DNA of 64,000 bases from JANPBY01 sp963805505. Its GTDB lineage: Bacteria; Actinomycetota; Actinomycetes; DATJPE01. The stretch spans positions 248,001 to 312,000 of the forward strand of contig CAWDUP010000002.1 in the NCBI GenBank assembly GCA_963805505.1. Direction: 5' to 3'. Positions 1-7,809 of this stretch are shown here, in pieces. Positions within the stretch are counted from its first letter, which is position 1. Every line of letters starts with the position of its first letter. The translations under genes and the position numbers were made by a program. Under the pieces are notes generated by a model. That model searched no databases. It had not been told where the DNA came from and worked only from the letters and a program-made list of their open reading frames with translations.

Positions 1-91
1 CCGCGACCACCGCGAGCGGTAACCCACGATTCCACGTCACAACTGAGCCCCCGGGCCTGTCTGTCTAGGAGATGACGTGGCCGACTCTCGG
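1..91. other. Intergenic edge with a short inverted repeat
   Basis: No gene is visible. CCACGTCA at 32-39 is mirrored by TGACGTGG at 73-80, just past the stop of the minus-strand secreted protein. The stem is 8 bp with a 33-base loop and no T-run, so it is at best a weak terminator. Confidence 0.3.
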
Positions 92-1930
92 CTACGGCTG
101 ATACCAGTATCCGACGTAATAGGCCCGCAGGTCGAACCCGCCCTTGCTCGCCGCGAGATCAGTCGATCCTTCGGCGAGCGGAGTTACCACGAACGCGGTG
201 TGGTCGCTGCCCTTGCGGGGGCTGGCCGCTCGGGTGTCGGGCTGGGTCTGCCCGGACCGCCAGGCGACCAGCGCTCCTCCCTTGGTGAATCCGACCATCG
301 TCGCCTGCAACGCCACAGCGGTGACGCCGTCGGTCGGTAGCCTGCCCACGCCAGCCAGGTCTGCGGAGACCACGCGGCCCGAGGTCAGGCGACCGCTGAC
401 CCCCTTGCCGGTGAGGGTGTTGATGACCTTGCGCGGCTTGAGCACCATGAATCGAGACCCGCCCTCGGTGGTGGCCGGTGCCCACCAGCCGGCGACGTCG
501 AGGCGCACGTGGCGAGTCCCCGAGCTGTCGTTTCGGATCGTCACCGTCCCCACCGACGAAACGCGCGCGATCACCAGATTCGTTTGCAGACTGTGCGCGC
601 GGGCGCGAATCGACGTCACGTCAGCAGCCGGAGGTGGGTCGTCCGGGTCGAACACCGTCAGCCCACCCTTCGAGGATCCCGCGGACAGGGTGGCGGTGAG
701 GGCGACCGCCGCAACGCCTCCCTGGGGAAGGCCACCCAGACCCGCGACATCGACCACGCGAGCCTCGCCCGGCGCTAGCGGGCCGCCCGAGGCGCGTGTG
801 TCGACGATTCGCTCGGGATCGCTTGGGTGGAACAACAGCGTGCCTTCGCCAGGGGCTCGGTAGTAGCCCAGCACGTCGGCCGTGACGTCAGCTGCGCCCG
901 TCGTCAGGGTCAGACTCACGCGACCGTTCGACCCGACCGGAACGGTGACGGCACCGAGGCCGTCGACCTCCATCCCGGTGGTGGACGCACGCAGCCGTTT
1001 CCACGCAGAGCCGGTCGGCTCGATGAGCAGCTTCGTCGGCGCGTTCGGGGACCAGACCTGCAGGGACAAGACCACTGCGGAGACGCCCGTGGCCGGGACC
1101 CCCCCGACGCCGGTGACCTGGAGGTCGATTCTGCGGCCCTCGCCGGCGTAGTTGTCCTGACTGAGCCGGCAGCGAGCGGCCACGCCAACACCAGCGGCCG
1201 TGTCGAGAATCCGCGCCGGAGGCAGCGCGACGAACTCCTGGCCAGATTTCGTCACCGGTGGTGCCGTGGCGGCGGATCCCAGCCGTGGGCAGCTCGGCGC
1301 CTTGACCGCCTTCCCGCTCCAGAAGGAGGTCTCCGCAGCGGCTCCGTCCCAGGTGAAGGAGAAGTGGACATGGTTGCGGTGACAGGTCGTGTCGTACGCG
1401 GCGGACAGCGTGCTGGAGCAGTTGTTGTACTCCGCCCAGCCACGACCGGGGTCGTACATCCGGAACATCTTGTTGTTCCAGACGATGTACATCAGACCCA
1501 TGCGGCGGGCGATGGCCTGCTGGTGTCCTTGAGCATCAGGTGCCAGCAGCCAGGCAAGGAACGCTTTGGCGTCCTTGCGCTGCGCCTTTCCCGAGATCAT
1601 CCAGTCCAGCGCACGACCCTCCATGTGTTCGGAGGTGCCCTTGGTGCCGGTGCAGGATCTGGTGATCCCGTAGGCGGTCGTGCCGTACGTGGCCGTCAGT
1701 AGTGCCTGAAGCTTCTTCGGTCCCTTCCGTGCGACGGGGTCGCACAGCTGAGCTCCTTGATAGCTCGGCTGCGGCTCGATCCCCTTGGGCAGGGCAGGCA
1801 AGGCAGGCAGGGGCACCCCGGTCGCTGCCACTGCCGCAGTGGGGATCCAGGCTGTCGCGGCCAGGCCGGACACGAGCAGGCAGCAGGCCACAAGCGCGCG
1901 CAGCACCCGCGGGGCCGGGGAGGTCCTCAC
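92..1930 (-). CDS. Secreted M15-like (ARB_07466-type) protein with C-terminal surface repeats
   Basis: A 612-residue exported protein. Residues 1-35 form a signal peptide: basic start, hydrophobic core, AVA-type cleavage end. Residues about 55-215 look like the ARB_07466-like C-terminal domain, related to D,D-carboxypeptidase (M15) folds. It has SEHMEGRALDWM (the H-x6-D pattern) and HRNHVHFS, which could bind a metal as H, D and H. The rest, about 230-612, is three degenerate repeats of roughly 110-130 residues, each opening with an R/K-I-x-D/N-T element (RILDTAAG, RIVDTRAS, KVINTLTG). Such repeats occur on secreted actinobacterial proteins and may bind wall or sugar; that role is inferred. 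The stop is TAG at 92-94. A peptidoglycan hydrolase activity is possible but not shown. Confidence 0.85.
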   Translation of the reverse strand: MRTSPAPRVLRALVACCLLVSGLAATAWIPTAAVAATGVPLPALPALPKGIEPQPSYQGAQLCDPVARKGPKKLQALLTATYGTTAYGITRSCTGTKGTSEHMEGRALDWMISGKAQRKDAKAFLAWLLAPDAQGHQQAIARRMGLMYIVWNNKMFRMYDPGRGWAEYNNCSSTLSAAYDTTCHRNHVHFSFTWDGAAAETSFWSGKAVKAPSCPRLGSAATAPPVTKSGQEFVALPPARILDTAAGVGVAARCRLSQDNYAGEGRRIDLQVTGVGGVPATGVSAVVLSLQVWSPNAPTKLLIEPTGSAWKRLRASTTGMEVDGLGAVTVPVGSNGRVSLTLTTGAADVTADVLGYYRAPGEGTLLFHPSDPERIVDTRASGGPLAPGEARVVDVAGLGGLPQGGVAAVALTATLSAGSSKGGLTVFDPDDPPPAADVTSIRARAHSLQTNLVIARVSSVGTVTIRNDSSGTRHVRLDVAGWWAPATTEGGSRFMVLKPRKVINTLTGKGVSGRLTSGRVVSADLAGVGRLPTDGVTAVALQATMVGFTKGGALVAWRSGQTQPDTRAASPRKGSDHTAFVVTPLAEGSTDLAASKGGFDLRAYYVGYWYQP

Positions 1931-2029
1931 CTTCTGGTCATCGGTTGCCGCCGAGCCGATCTCAAGCCGCCTCTCTACGATGGACTGACGCTAGGACGGA
2001 TTCGGGCGCTACGGGAAGGGGAAGTCCAC

Positions 2030-2749
2030 GTGCTGGACGAGACTGAGGTCGAGCGCATCCTGGTCATCACCGCGCATCCCGACGACGTCGACTTCGGCGC
2101 CGCCGGGACGATCGCCGGCTGGACCGAGCGAGGTTTCGCGGTGACGTATTGCGTTTTGACGTCTGGAGACGCGGGTGGTTTCGACCCCACCGTGCCGCGC
2201 TCGGAGATCCCAGCCATCCGGCAGGCCGAGCAGCGCGCAGCCGGAAAGGCCGTCGGAGTCGAGGACGTGCGTTTCCTGGGATACGTCGACGGTGAGTTGA
2301 CCGTGAGCCACGACTTGCGTCGGGACATCTCGCGCGTCATCCGAGACGTGCGTCCGCAGCGCGCCTTGATCCAGTCACCTGAGCGCAACTGGGCCCGGAT
2401 CCAGGCCTCACATCCTGACCACTTGGCCGCCGGGGAGGCTGCCATCCAGGCCATCTACCCGGATGCCCGGAACCCGTTCGCGCACATCAGCCTGCTCAGA
2501 GACGAGAGCCTGGACGCTTGGACCGTGCCTGAGGTGTGGGTGATGGCCCATCCTGAGCCGGACCACTTCGTGGACATCACCGACACTTTCGACCGCAAGG
2601 TTGCGGCGCTCTACGAGCACGTCTCACAGACCGCGCACCACGAGGATCTGCCGAGCATGCTGCGCGAGTGGGGCACTCGGATGGCCGGTCTCGGCGGTCT
2701 TCCGGAGGGTCGGCTGGCCGAGGCGTTCAAGGTCGTGTCGACGGCCTGA
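2030..2749 (+). CDS. PIG-L (LmbE-like) family deacetylase
   Basis: A 239-residue zinc-dependent deacetylase of the PIG-L/LmbE family, whose members remove N-acetyl groups from sugar conjugates (MshB, Mca and BshB types). The metal site motif AHPDDVDFGAAGT lies near residues 15-27, and the second motif SHPDHLAAGEAA lies near residue 122. The frame is open from 1757, but that extension is antisense to the neighbouring secreted protein. GTG at 2030 follows a good purine-rich site (GGGAAGGGG, 2012-2020). The substrate cannot be read from sequence; mycothiol-related or antibiotic-conjugate deacetylation are options. It is divergent from the secreted protein and stands alone. Confidence 0.9.
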   Translation: MLDETEVERILVITAHPDDVDFGAAGTIAGWTERGFAVTYCVLTSGDAGGFDPTVPRSEIPAIRQAEQRAAGKAVGVEDVRFLGYVDGELTVSHDLRRDISRVIRDVRPQRALIQSPERNWARIQASHPDHLAAGEAAIQAIYPDARNPFAHISLLRDESLDAWTVPEVWVMAHPEPDHFVDITDTFDRKVAALYEHVSQTAHHEDLPSMLREWGTRMAGLGGLPEGRLAEAFKVVSTA

Positions 2750-2787
2750 AAGCCCGCTCGCTGATCAAGGGTGTCGGGGTGAGTCCG

Positions 2788-3162
2788 TCACCAGAAGACG
2801 GCTACCACGACGTTGACCAACGCCAGCACACCAGCGGTGAGCCAGTAAGGCTGCTGCTCCTCGGCCGGTCGTCGACGGCCGAGGATGACCACGACGAGGA
2901 CGATCAGCGCCACGAGCAGCTTGACGCTGATCTTGGCGTTGTCTGGGAGTGCGTAGGAAGGGTCCGCGTCGTGCAGCGGATAGCGGACCCCGACCAGGAG
3001 CAGCCCGGTGACCAGTTGGGTGATCGCGCCGTCGCGCATGGCCTGATTGACGACCCTGAGTTCACCTCGACGCGGCGCGGACAGCTGGACGAGGAAACCG
3101 CCGAGCAAAGCTGCGAGGCCGACGAAGTGCAAGACGAGTAGGGCATTGCGCAGAAACTCCAT
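2788..3162 (-). CDS. Small integral membrane protein, unknown function
   Basis: A 124-residue hydrophobic protein with about four membrane spans: residues 6-26, 44-62, 76-95 and 103-123. A basic loop RRRPAEEQQ separates the last two. Similar short membrane proteins occur in other actinobacteria, but I do not recognise a named family. It faces the PIG-L gene tail to tail. No catalytic motif is visible. Confidence 0.7.
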   Translation of the reverse strand: MEFLRNALLVLHFVGLAALLGGFLVQLSAPRRGELRVVNQAMRDGAITQLVTGLLLVGVRYPLHDADPSYALPDNAKISVKLLVALIVLVVVILGRRRPAEEQQPYWLTAGVLALVNVVVAVFW

Positions 3163-3300
3163 GGCGCGGAGCGTACGTGAGCGTCTGCGCGGATTCGTCC
3201 GTCGTGCCGCGCAGCATCACGCGGGCGGCTCGTCGTCGCGTGGGGGGCCGGGAGTGACACGATCGCTTGCCCGGCCCTCGCGCAGGTCCGGTGGGTGGAT

Positions 3301-3608
3301 GGGGCCGGGGGTGGCACGCTCGCCCACCCGGCGGCATGGTCATGCCGCCTCCTGCCAGGCCCGGCCACGCTCGCTTACCCACCCCCGGACCCCATCGACG
3401 GACTCGTGGGCAGGTGGGCGATCGGAAGCGGCCCAGTAGGCCGGTGGGGCCGGGGGTGGCACGCTCGCCGACCCGGCGGCATGGTGATGCCGTCTCCTGC
3501 CAGGCCCGGCCACGCTCGCTTACCCACCCCCGGACCCCATCGACGGATTCGTGGGCAGGTGGGCGATCGGAAGCGGCCCAGTAGGCCGGTGGGGCCGGGG
3601 GCGGCACC
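3301..3608. repeat. 145-bp tandem repeat, two full copies plus a partial third
   Basis: The block starting GGGGCCGGGGGTGGCACGCT begins at 3301 and again at 3446, and a partial third copy starts at 3591, an exact period of 145 bp. The full copies differ at only a handful of positions (for example GGACTCGTGGG against GGATTCGTGGG). It fills most of the 453-bp gap between the small membrane protein and the HNH gene. Reading frames run through it in several phases, but none looks like a protein. The remainder, 3163-3300, holds nothing I recognise. Confidence 0.85.
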
Positions 3609-3615
3609 TGGTTGT

Positions 3616-4113
3616 TCAGTGGGGCGGGTCGCCGGGTGGGCCGACGTCGTGGTCGTCGTGGTGGTCGTCGTGGTGCTGGTGGTGGTCTGGGGTGGTGTGG
3701 AGGTGTTGGCCGGTGGGGGTGGTCCAGGTGAGGTGGCCGTGGCCGTGGTTGGTGAGCTGCCAGCCGGGGGCGTGGTGTTTGAGCTGGTGGTGGTGGACGC
3801 ACAGCGGGGCCAGGTTGCAGGCGCAGGTGGGTCCGTCGGGGTAGCGCAGGGTGTGGTCGAGGTGACAGGACCGGGAGGCCCGCTGGCAGCCGGGGAAGAT
3901 GCAGACCCGGTGGGTGACGCGCAGGAACGCTTTCAGCTTCTCGTTCGGCACGTAAGGGCCGGGTCCCTGGATCTGGTGGGTGTCGGGGCCGGGGCAGGTC
4001 TGGTCGGTGGCATACACCCCGTCCACGACGCCTCCCGTCTCGTGGGTCAGGTCGAGCAGGTCGTGGAGGGTGTCGGCGTCCACGGTGCCGAGCCGACCCA
4101 GCTGACCAGTCAC
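3616..4113 (-). CDS. HNH endonuclease domain, downstream half of a split DUF222-HNH gene
   Basis: A 165-residue product carrying an HNH nuclease domain: CIFPGC, then CHLDH about 10 residues on, then NLAPLCVHHHQLKHH. These give the zinc-finger cysteines and the catalytic H/N/H pattern. In the 13E12-repeat/DUF222 family this domain normally continues directly from DUF222 in one polypeptide. Here it starts at a GTG that overlaps the TGA of the DUF222 half (GTGA, 4110-4113). This is either a -1 frame disruption or a translationally coupled two-subunit arrangement. The C-terminus is His/Asp rich. Whole-family function is uncertain; many members are thought to be mobile or repetitive genes. Confidence 0.75.
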   Translation of the reverse strand: MTGQLGRLGTVDADTLHDLLDLTHETGGVVDGVYATDQTCPGPDTHQIQGPGPYVPNEKLKAFLRVTHRVCIFPGCQRASRSCHLDHTLRYPDGPTCACNLAPLCVHHHQLKHHAPGWQLTNHGHGHLTWTTPTGQHLHTTPDHHQHHDDHHDDHDVGPPGDPPH

Positions 4114-5252
4114 CCCGGCGTCACCGCCGCCAAGACCGCCGCCGCCGCTGCGCTGCCGGCCGGGCCGCCGCTGCCGGCCGGGCCGCGGGTGCCGGTGGTG
4201 TGGTCGATGGTGAGGTGCAGGTTGACCGGGACTGGGGGGATGGGTTGCCCGTCGGTGGTGGTGCCGGCGCCGAGGAGCAGGTCGATCGCGGTGTCGGCGC
4301 GTCTCTCATCCAGGCCACGCGGGTCGGTGGGGTCGTCACTGAGCCGGGCGAGGTCGTGCAGGTGCTGATAGGCGGCGTGGATGCGGGCGGAGGGTCCGTG
4401 GATGCTCAGCCAGGACATCGCGTCCGCGCCGTCGTCCACGCTGACCGAACGGCCCTTCCGGGCGTGTTCGCGTTTCCGCGCGGCGGCGGTCGGGTCGAGC
4501 CGGTTGGTCAGGTCCCGCGCGACCCGGGCCAGCCACGACCGCGACGCCTTCACCGAGACCGCCATCACCTGCGCATCCGGCAGGGCGGCCATCTGCTCGG
4601 GTGTCAGGGCGGCCAGGTCGGGGACCACCCCGCGCCCGGCCCGGGTCAGCAGCCGGGTCTCGAGCTCGGTGCACAACTCCTCGGACACTTCGACGGTGGC
4701 CTCCAGCACCCCGCTCAGCGCGTAACCACCGAACAGCCCGGCCTTGGCGCCGGCCAGCAGCCGCGGGAAACGGGCGTGCAGGGTGTCGGCCTCAGCGACC
4801 CGGTGGCAGGCGGCGTAACGAGTGATCCCCGCCGCCACGCTGATCTCATCCACCGCATAGGCCGACAGACCCGCCTCACCAGGCGCGCCCGACGGATCCG
4901 GGCGCCGAGACGCCAGCTCATGAACCAGCTCCAGGCCACGCCCGGCCGCGAACCGCGCGACCCGCTCCAACCGCGCCACCTCAACCACCAGCTGCCCATC
5001 ACTCCACCCACCCAACGCCGACGTCGACCGATCCCAGCCAGCCCGCTCCGCCGCCAACAACCACTCCAGCTCGGCCTCCAGGTCCGCAAGGGCCTCCACG
5101 CTCAGCCCGGCCCGGTCGTCGCCCACACCACCCGTGCCGGCGCAGTCCGCGCAGTCCGCGTAGTCCGCGGAGTCCTCCCACACCAGCCCAGCCAGATCCG
5201 AGCACCCCAGCTCCGGGGCCGGATCCACCAGCACCACCCCTGATACGGACAT
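4110..5252 (-). CDS. DUF222 (13E12-repeat) protein, upstream half of a split HNH gene
   Basis: A 380-residue DUF222 domain protein. Typical features are a helical region with ELEWLLAAERAGWDRS and a basic SWLARVARDLTNRLDP segment, a late RRADTAIDLLLG motif and the LHLTIDHTT strand just before the usual HNH module. It then stops in a Gly/Ala-rich linker, and the HNH domain continues in the overlapping frame. I place the start at ATG 5252, not at the longest open frame (5354). TAATAT lies 7 bases upstream, so the transcript is probably leaderless. The family is repetitive in actinobacterial genomes, and the 145-bp tandem repeat lies just downstream. Confidence 0.8.
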   Translation of the reverse strand: MSVSGVVLVDPAPELGCSDLAGLVWEDSADYADCADCAGTGGVGDDRAGLSVEALADLEAELEWLLAAERAGWDRSTSALGGWSDGQLVVEVARLERVARFAAGRGLELVHELASRRPDPSGAPGEAGLSAYAVDEISVAAGITRYAACHRVAEADTLHARFPRLLAGAKAGLFGGYALSGVLEATVEVSEELCTELETRLLTRAGRGVVPDLAALTPEQMAALPDAQVMAVSVKASRSWLARVARDLTNRLDPTAAARKREHARKGRSVSVDDGADAMSWLSIHGPSARIHAAYQHLHDLARLSDDPTDPRGLDERRADTAIDLLLGAGTTTDGQPIPPVPVNLHLTIDHTTGTRGPAGSGGPAGSAAAAAVLAAVTPG

Positions 5253-5265
5253 GTATCGGATATTA
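5253..5265 (-). promoter_or_regulatory. Leaderless -10 element for the DUF222 gene
   Basis: On the minus strand TAATAT (5265-5260) ends 7 bases before the ATG, the spacing expected when transcription begins at the start codon. No convincing -35 is visible. A short inverted repeat GATAC/GTATC (5242-5246 and 5253-5257) spans the start codon. Confidence 0.5.
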
Positions 5266-5504
5266 CCGGCCACCCCCGACACCCACCACGCCCGGACACA
5301 GACATGTGGACAACTTGCTCGGGCCTGGCACAGGGCTGGCATCGGGGTGGTCATTGGCGTCCACCAAGAGGTGGCCCAATCCCAACCGCGCGAGGTCGCC
5401 GCAGTCGTGACCTTCAGGGGTCCGTGGCGTACTGGTGGCAGAAAGGGGTATCACTAGAGCGTACGGATGGATCCAGCACCGCCGGGAAGGGGTTTGAGCC
5501 TGCC

Positions 5505-5726
5505 GTGACCGAGCCGCTGCTCGACCCCGTCCAGCAGCGCATCTTGATCTGCGTGCTGGCCGTGATGCTCTTGGCGGTCTCGCTGATCGGCCTGTGGTTG
5601 TGCAGGCACCTGGGCAAGGCGCGAGAACGGCTGTACGCCCAGCGACGGACCGAGGCTGAAGACGTGCTCGTCCTGCCGGACCGGAGAACGAAGCATGATC
5701 AGCCAACAAAGCGCACCCGGCTTTGA
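5505..5726 (+). CDS. Small single-span membrane protein
   Basis: A predicted 73-residue protein with one strong membrane helix near residues 9-29 (RILICVLAVMLLAVSLIGLW), followed by a charged, basic cytoplasmic-like tail. The start is GTG 5505, preceded at 12 bases by GGGAAGGGG. The same frame is open from 5304, but that upstream part has no protein character. No family is recognised. The stop lies 36 bases before the stop of the oppositely oriented response regulator. The 5266-5504 stretch upstream shows nothing else. Confidence 0.45.
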   Translation: MTEPLLDPVQQRILICVLAVMLLAVSLIGLWLCRHLGKARERLYAQRRTEAEDVLVLPDRRTKHDQPTKRTRL

Positions 5727-5762
5727 GCGACGAAAGACTCAGCGCCGCTACCCCTTGCCCGG

Positions 5763-6410
5763 CTAGTTGAGTCGACGTTCGGTGGCCCACCGAGTCAGCT
5801 GGTGGCGGTTGGAGAGCTGGAGCTTTCGCAGGACTGAGGACACGTGGGTCTCGACCGTCTTCACCGAGATGAACAGCTCTTTGGCCACCTCCTTGTAGGC
5901 ATATCCGCGCGCGATCAGGCGCAGCACCTCGCGCTCACGTGTCGTGAGTCGGTCGAGGTCCTCGTCGACGGACGGGACGTCAGGCGAGCCTGCGAAGGCA
6001 TCGAGCACAAACCCAGCCAGCCGAGGTGAGAACACGACGTCGCCGTCGGCTACCCGACGGATCGCGGCTGCGAGCTCCGGGCCGGAGATCGACTTGGTGA
6101 CGTAGCCCCTGGCCCCTGCGCGGATGACAGAGATCACGTCCTCAGCTGCGTCGGAAACCGACAGCGCCAGGAAGCGAGTGTCGGGTAGGTCCTTGGCCGT
6201 CGCCCGGATCACTTCGGCCCCTGAGCCATCGGGCAGGTGAACATCCAGCAACACCACATCCGGCCGGGTTGCGGCGATGACGTGAATCGCTGTCTCGACG
6301 TCTTCGGCCTCCCCCACGACGCTCACGCTGTGCCCGAGCTCGGTCTGCACGCCCGTACGGAACATCCGGTGGTCGTCGACGAGAACAACCGTGGGTGGCG
6401 AGCTGCTCAT
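5763..6410 (-). CDS. LuxR/NarL-type response regulator of a PspC two-component system
   Basis: A 215-residue response regulator. The receiver domain (about 7-122) has the acidic pair D12/D13, phospho-acceptor D56 in DVVLLDVHLP and conserved K106 in YVTKS. The C-terminal LuxR-type helix-turn-helix (about 150-212) has LTTREREVLRLIARGYAYKE and SVKTVETHVSSVLRKL. Its ATG overlaps the kinase stop (ATGA, 6407-6410), so the pair is translationally coupled. It most likely receives phosphate from that PspC-domain kinase and controls the divergent PspC gene, resembling LiaR-type envelope-stress regulators. Target genes are inferred from position only. Confidence 0.93.
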   Translation of the reverse strand: MSSSPPTVVLVDDHRMFRTGVQTELGHSVSVVGEAEDVETAIHVIAATRPDVVLLDVHLPDGSGAEVIRATAKDLPDTRFLALSVSDAAEDVISVIRAGARGYVTKSISGPELAAAIRRVADGDVVFSPRLAGFVLDAFAGSPDVPSVDEDLDRLTTREREVLRLIARGYAYKEVAKELFISVKTVETHVSSVLRKLQLSNRHQLTRWATERRLN

Positions 6411-7687
6411 GCCGAGCTCCCTTCGCCGGTCAGCGGCAACCGGATCCTGACCTCCGTGCCTTGCGGGGTGCTCACGATCTCAGCCTGCCCTCCGTGCCGC
6501 GCCATGCGGCCCACGATGGACTCTCGTACTCCCAGCCGATCCTCGGCGACCGCCTCGACGTCGAAGCCGTCCCCTCTGTCGCGGACGAACACCTCCAGGG
6601 ATCCCTCAGCCGCCTCCGCATAGACCGACACAGGACCATGCCCCACAGCATGCTTGGCGGCGTTGACCAGCGCCTCCCGGGTCGCCTGCAGGACGGCCAT
6701 CACCGACGAACCGACGCCGACATCACCCACGGTGACGACCTCGATCGTCACGGGATAGCTGTCCTCCACCTCGCCAGCGAGGTGCTCGAGCGCAGCAGAG
6801 AAGCTTGAGCCGTCCCACTTCTCCGGCCGGTAGAGCCAGGTGCGCAGCGCTCGCTCCTCAGCCCTGGCCAGCCGCGAGACCGCTTGGGGGTCGTCGGCGT
6901 TGCGCTGGATGAGGGTCAGGGTCTGGAGCACCGAATCATGCACGTGCGCGGCGATCTCCGCCCGTTCCTGCGAGCGGACCCGCTCTCGACGCTCGTCGTT
7001 GAGATCACGAGCGAGTCGCAGGAGGTACGGCCCTGCCACCAACGCCACCCCGACCAGGAGAATCAGACCCGCGGCCAGACCATCGGCGACCTGCCCCAGG
7101 TCCCCGGTGGCCGCGATCGTCCAGATCAAGCCCACCCCGACAAGAGCCGCGCCGATAGCCAGCCTCAGCCACCCGGGGCGTCCACCGACCGCGGCAGCCC
7201 GCGACGCGTGCGTGCGCCATCGGAGCCGCTCAGCATCGTCGGCCTGGCGCCACAGCACAGCCAGGCCAACGGCAGCCACGAGCAGTGGGACGAGGAGGGT
7301 GGAGCCGATCCCGCGACGCGCAGCCAGGGACGCCGCACCGATGGCGACGGCGCCGACCCCGAGGAGCAGCAGGAGATCACGATCGCGAGTTCGGGCGACC
7401 TCAGGTGCATCCTCATCGCTCCCCGCAGCCGCGCGGTGCTCCAGCGGGACGACCAACCAGAACCCGCCGTACATGATCACGCCGGCGCCGTTGGCGAAGG
7501 CGAGCACGACGAAGACCAGCCGGACCCACACAACTCCCACACCAAGGTGGTTCGCCAGGCCGCGACAGACTCCGGAAACCAGCCGGCCGTCCTGTGCGCG
7601 GAGCAACCTGGGGCTCTCAGCACCAGTGCCGCCGGGTGGCTCCACCGCGCCGCGCGCCGACTGTCCAGCTGTGGTCACGCCCCCCAT
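6407..7687 (-). CDS. PspC-domain sensor histidine kinase
   Basis: A 426-residue kinase. Residues about 27-84 form a PspC domain with one hydrophobic segment (RLVSGVCRGLANHLGV, then VWVRLVFVVLAFANGAGVIM). Further membrane spans lie near 103-148 and 174-226. A HisKA_3-like dimerisation helix follows, with the phospho-acceptor H250 in HVHDSVLQTLTLIQ. The ATPase domain (about 325-420) has the N-box REALVNAAKHA and G-box RDRGDGFD. It overlaps the regulator gene by 4 bp. PspC domains sense or transmit envelope stress in other bacteria. The signal here is unknown, but the divergent gene also encodes a PspC protein, a possible membrane partner. Confidence 0.93.
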   Translation of the reverse strand: MGGVTTAGQSARGAVEPPGGTGAESPRLLRAQDGRLVSGVCRGLANHLGVGVVWVRLVFVVLAFANGAGVIMYGGFWLVVPLEHRAAAGSDEDAPEVARTRDRDLLLLLGVGAVAIGAASLAARRGIGSTLLVPLLVAAVGLAVLWRQADDAERLRWRTHASRAAAVGGRPGWLRLAIGAALVGVGLIWTIAATGDLGQVADGLAAGLILLVGVALVAGPYLLRLARDLNDERRERVRSQERAEIAAHVHDSVLQTLTLIQRNADDPQAVSRLARAEERALRTWLYRPEKWDGSSFSAALEHLAGEVEDSYPVTIEVVTVGDVGVGSSVMAVLQATREALVNAAKHAVGHGPVSVYAEAAEGSLEVFVRDRGDGFDVEAVAEDRLGVRESIVGRMARHGGQAEIVSTPQGTEVRIRLPLTGEGSSA

Positions 7688-7720
7688 GCTGGCCTATTCG
7701 CCGGCCCGGTGGATCAGGCA

Positions 7721-7766
7721 CGACCCTGAGGGCGGCTCGGTGTGGACCAGGGGCGGCTCAGGGTCG
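7721..7766. promoter_or_regulatory. Inverted repeat in the divergent PspC promoter region
   Basis: CGACCCTGAG (7721-7730) and its exact reverse complement CTCAGGGTCG (7757-7766) are separated by 26 bases, with centres 36 bp apart. GGGCGGCTC also occurs twice inside. The region lies between the divergent kinase and PspC genes, a natural place for the response regulator to bind. Binding is inferred. Confidence 0.5.
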
Positions 7767-7809
7767 ATCCTGGAGGACTCACGGGTCGTCGGCGGCCAGA
7801 GTTGGGGTC

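Noticed and set aside
3295..4368. 357-codon plus-strand open frame opposite the HNH gene and repeat
   Set aside because: It is Val/Gly low complexity, antisense to a recognisable HNH domain, and runs through the tandem repeat.
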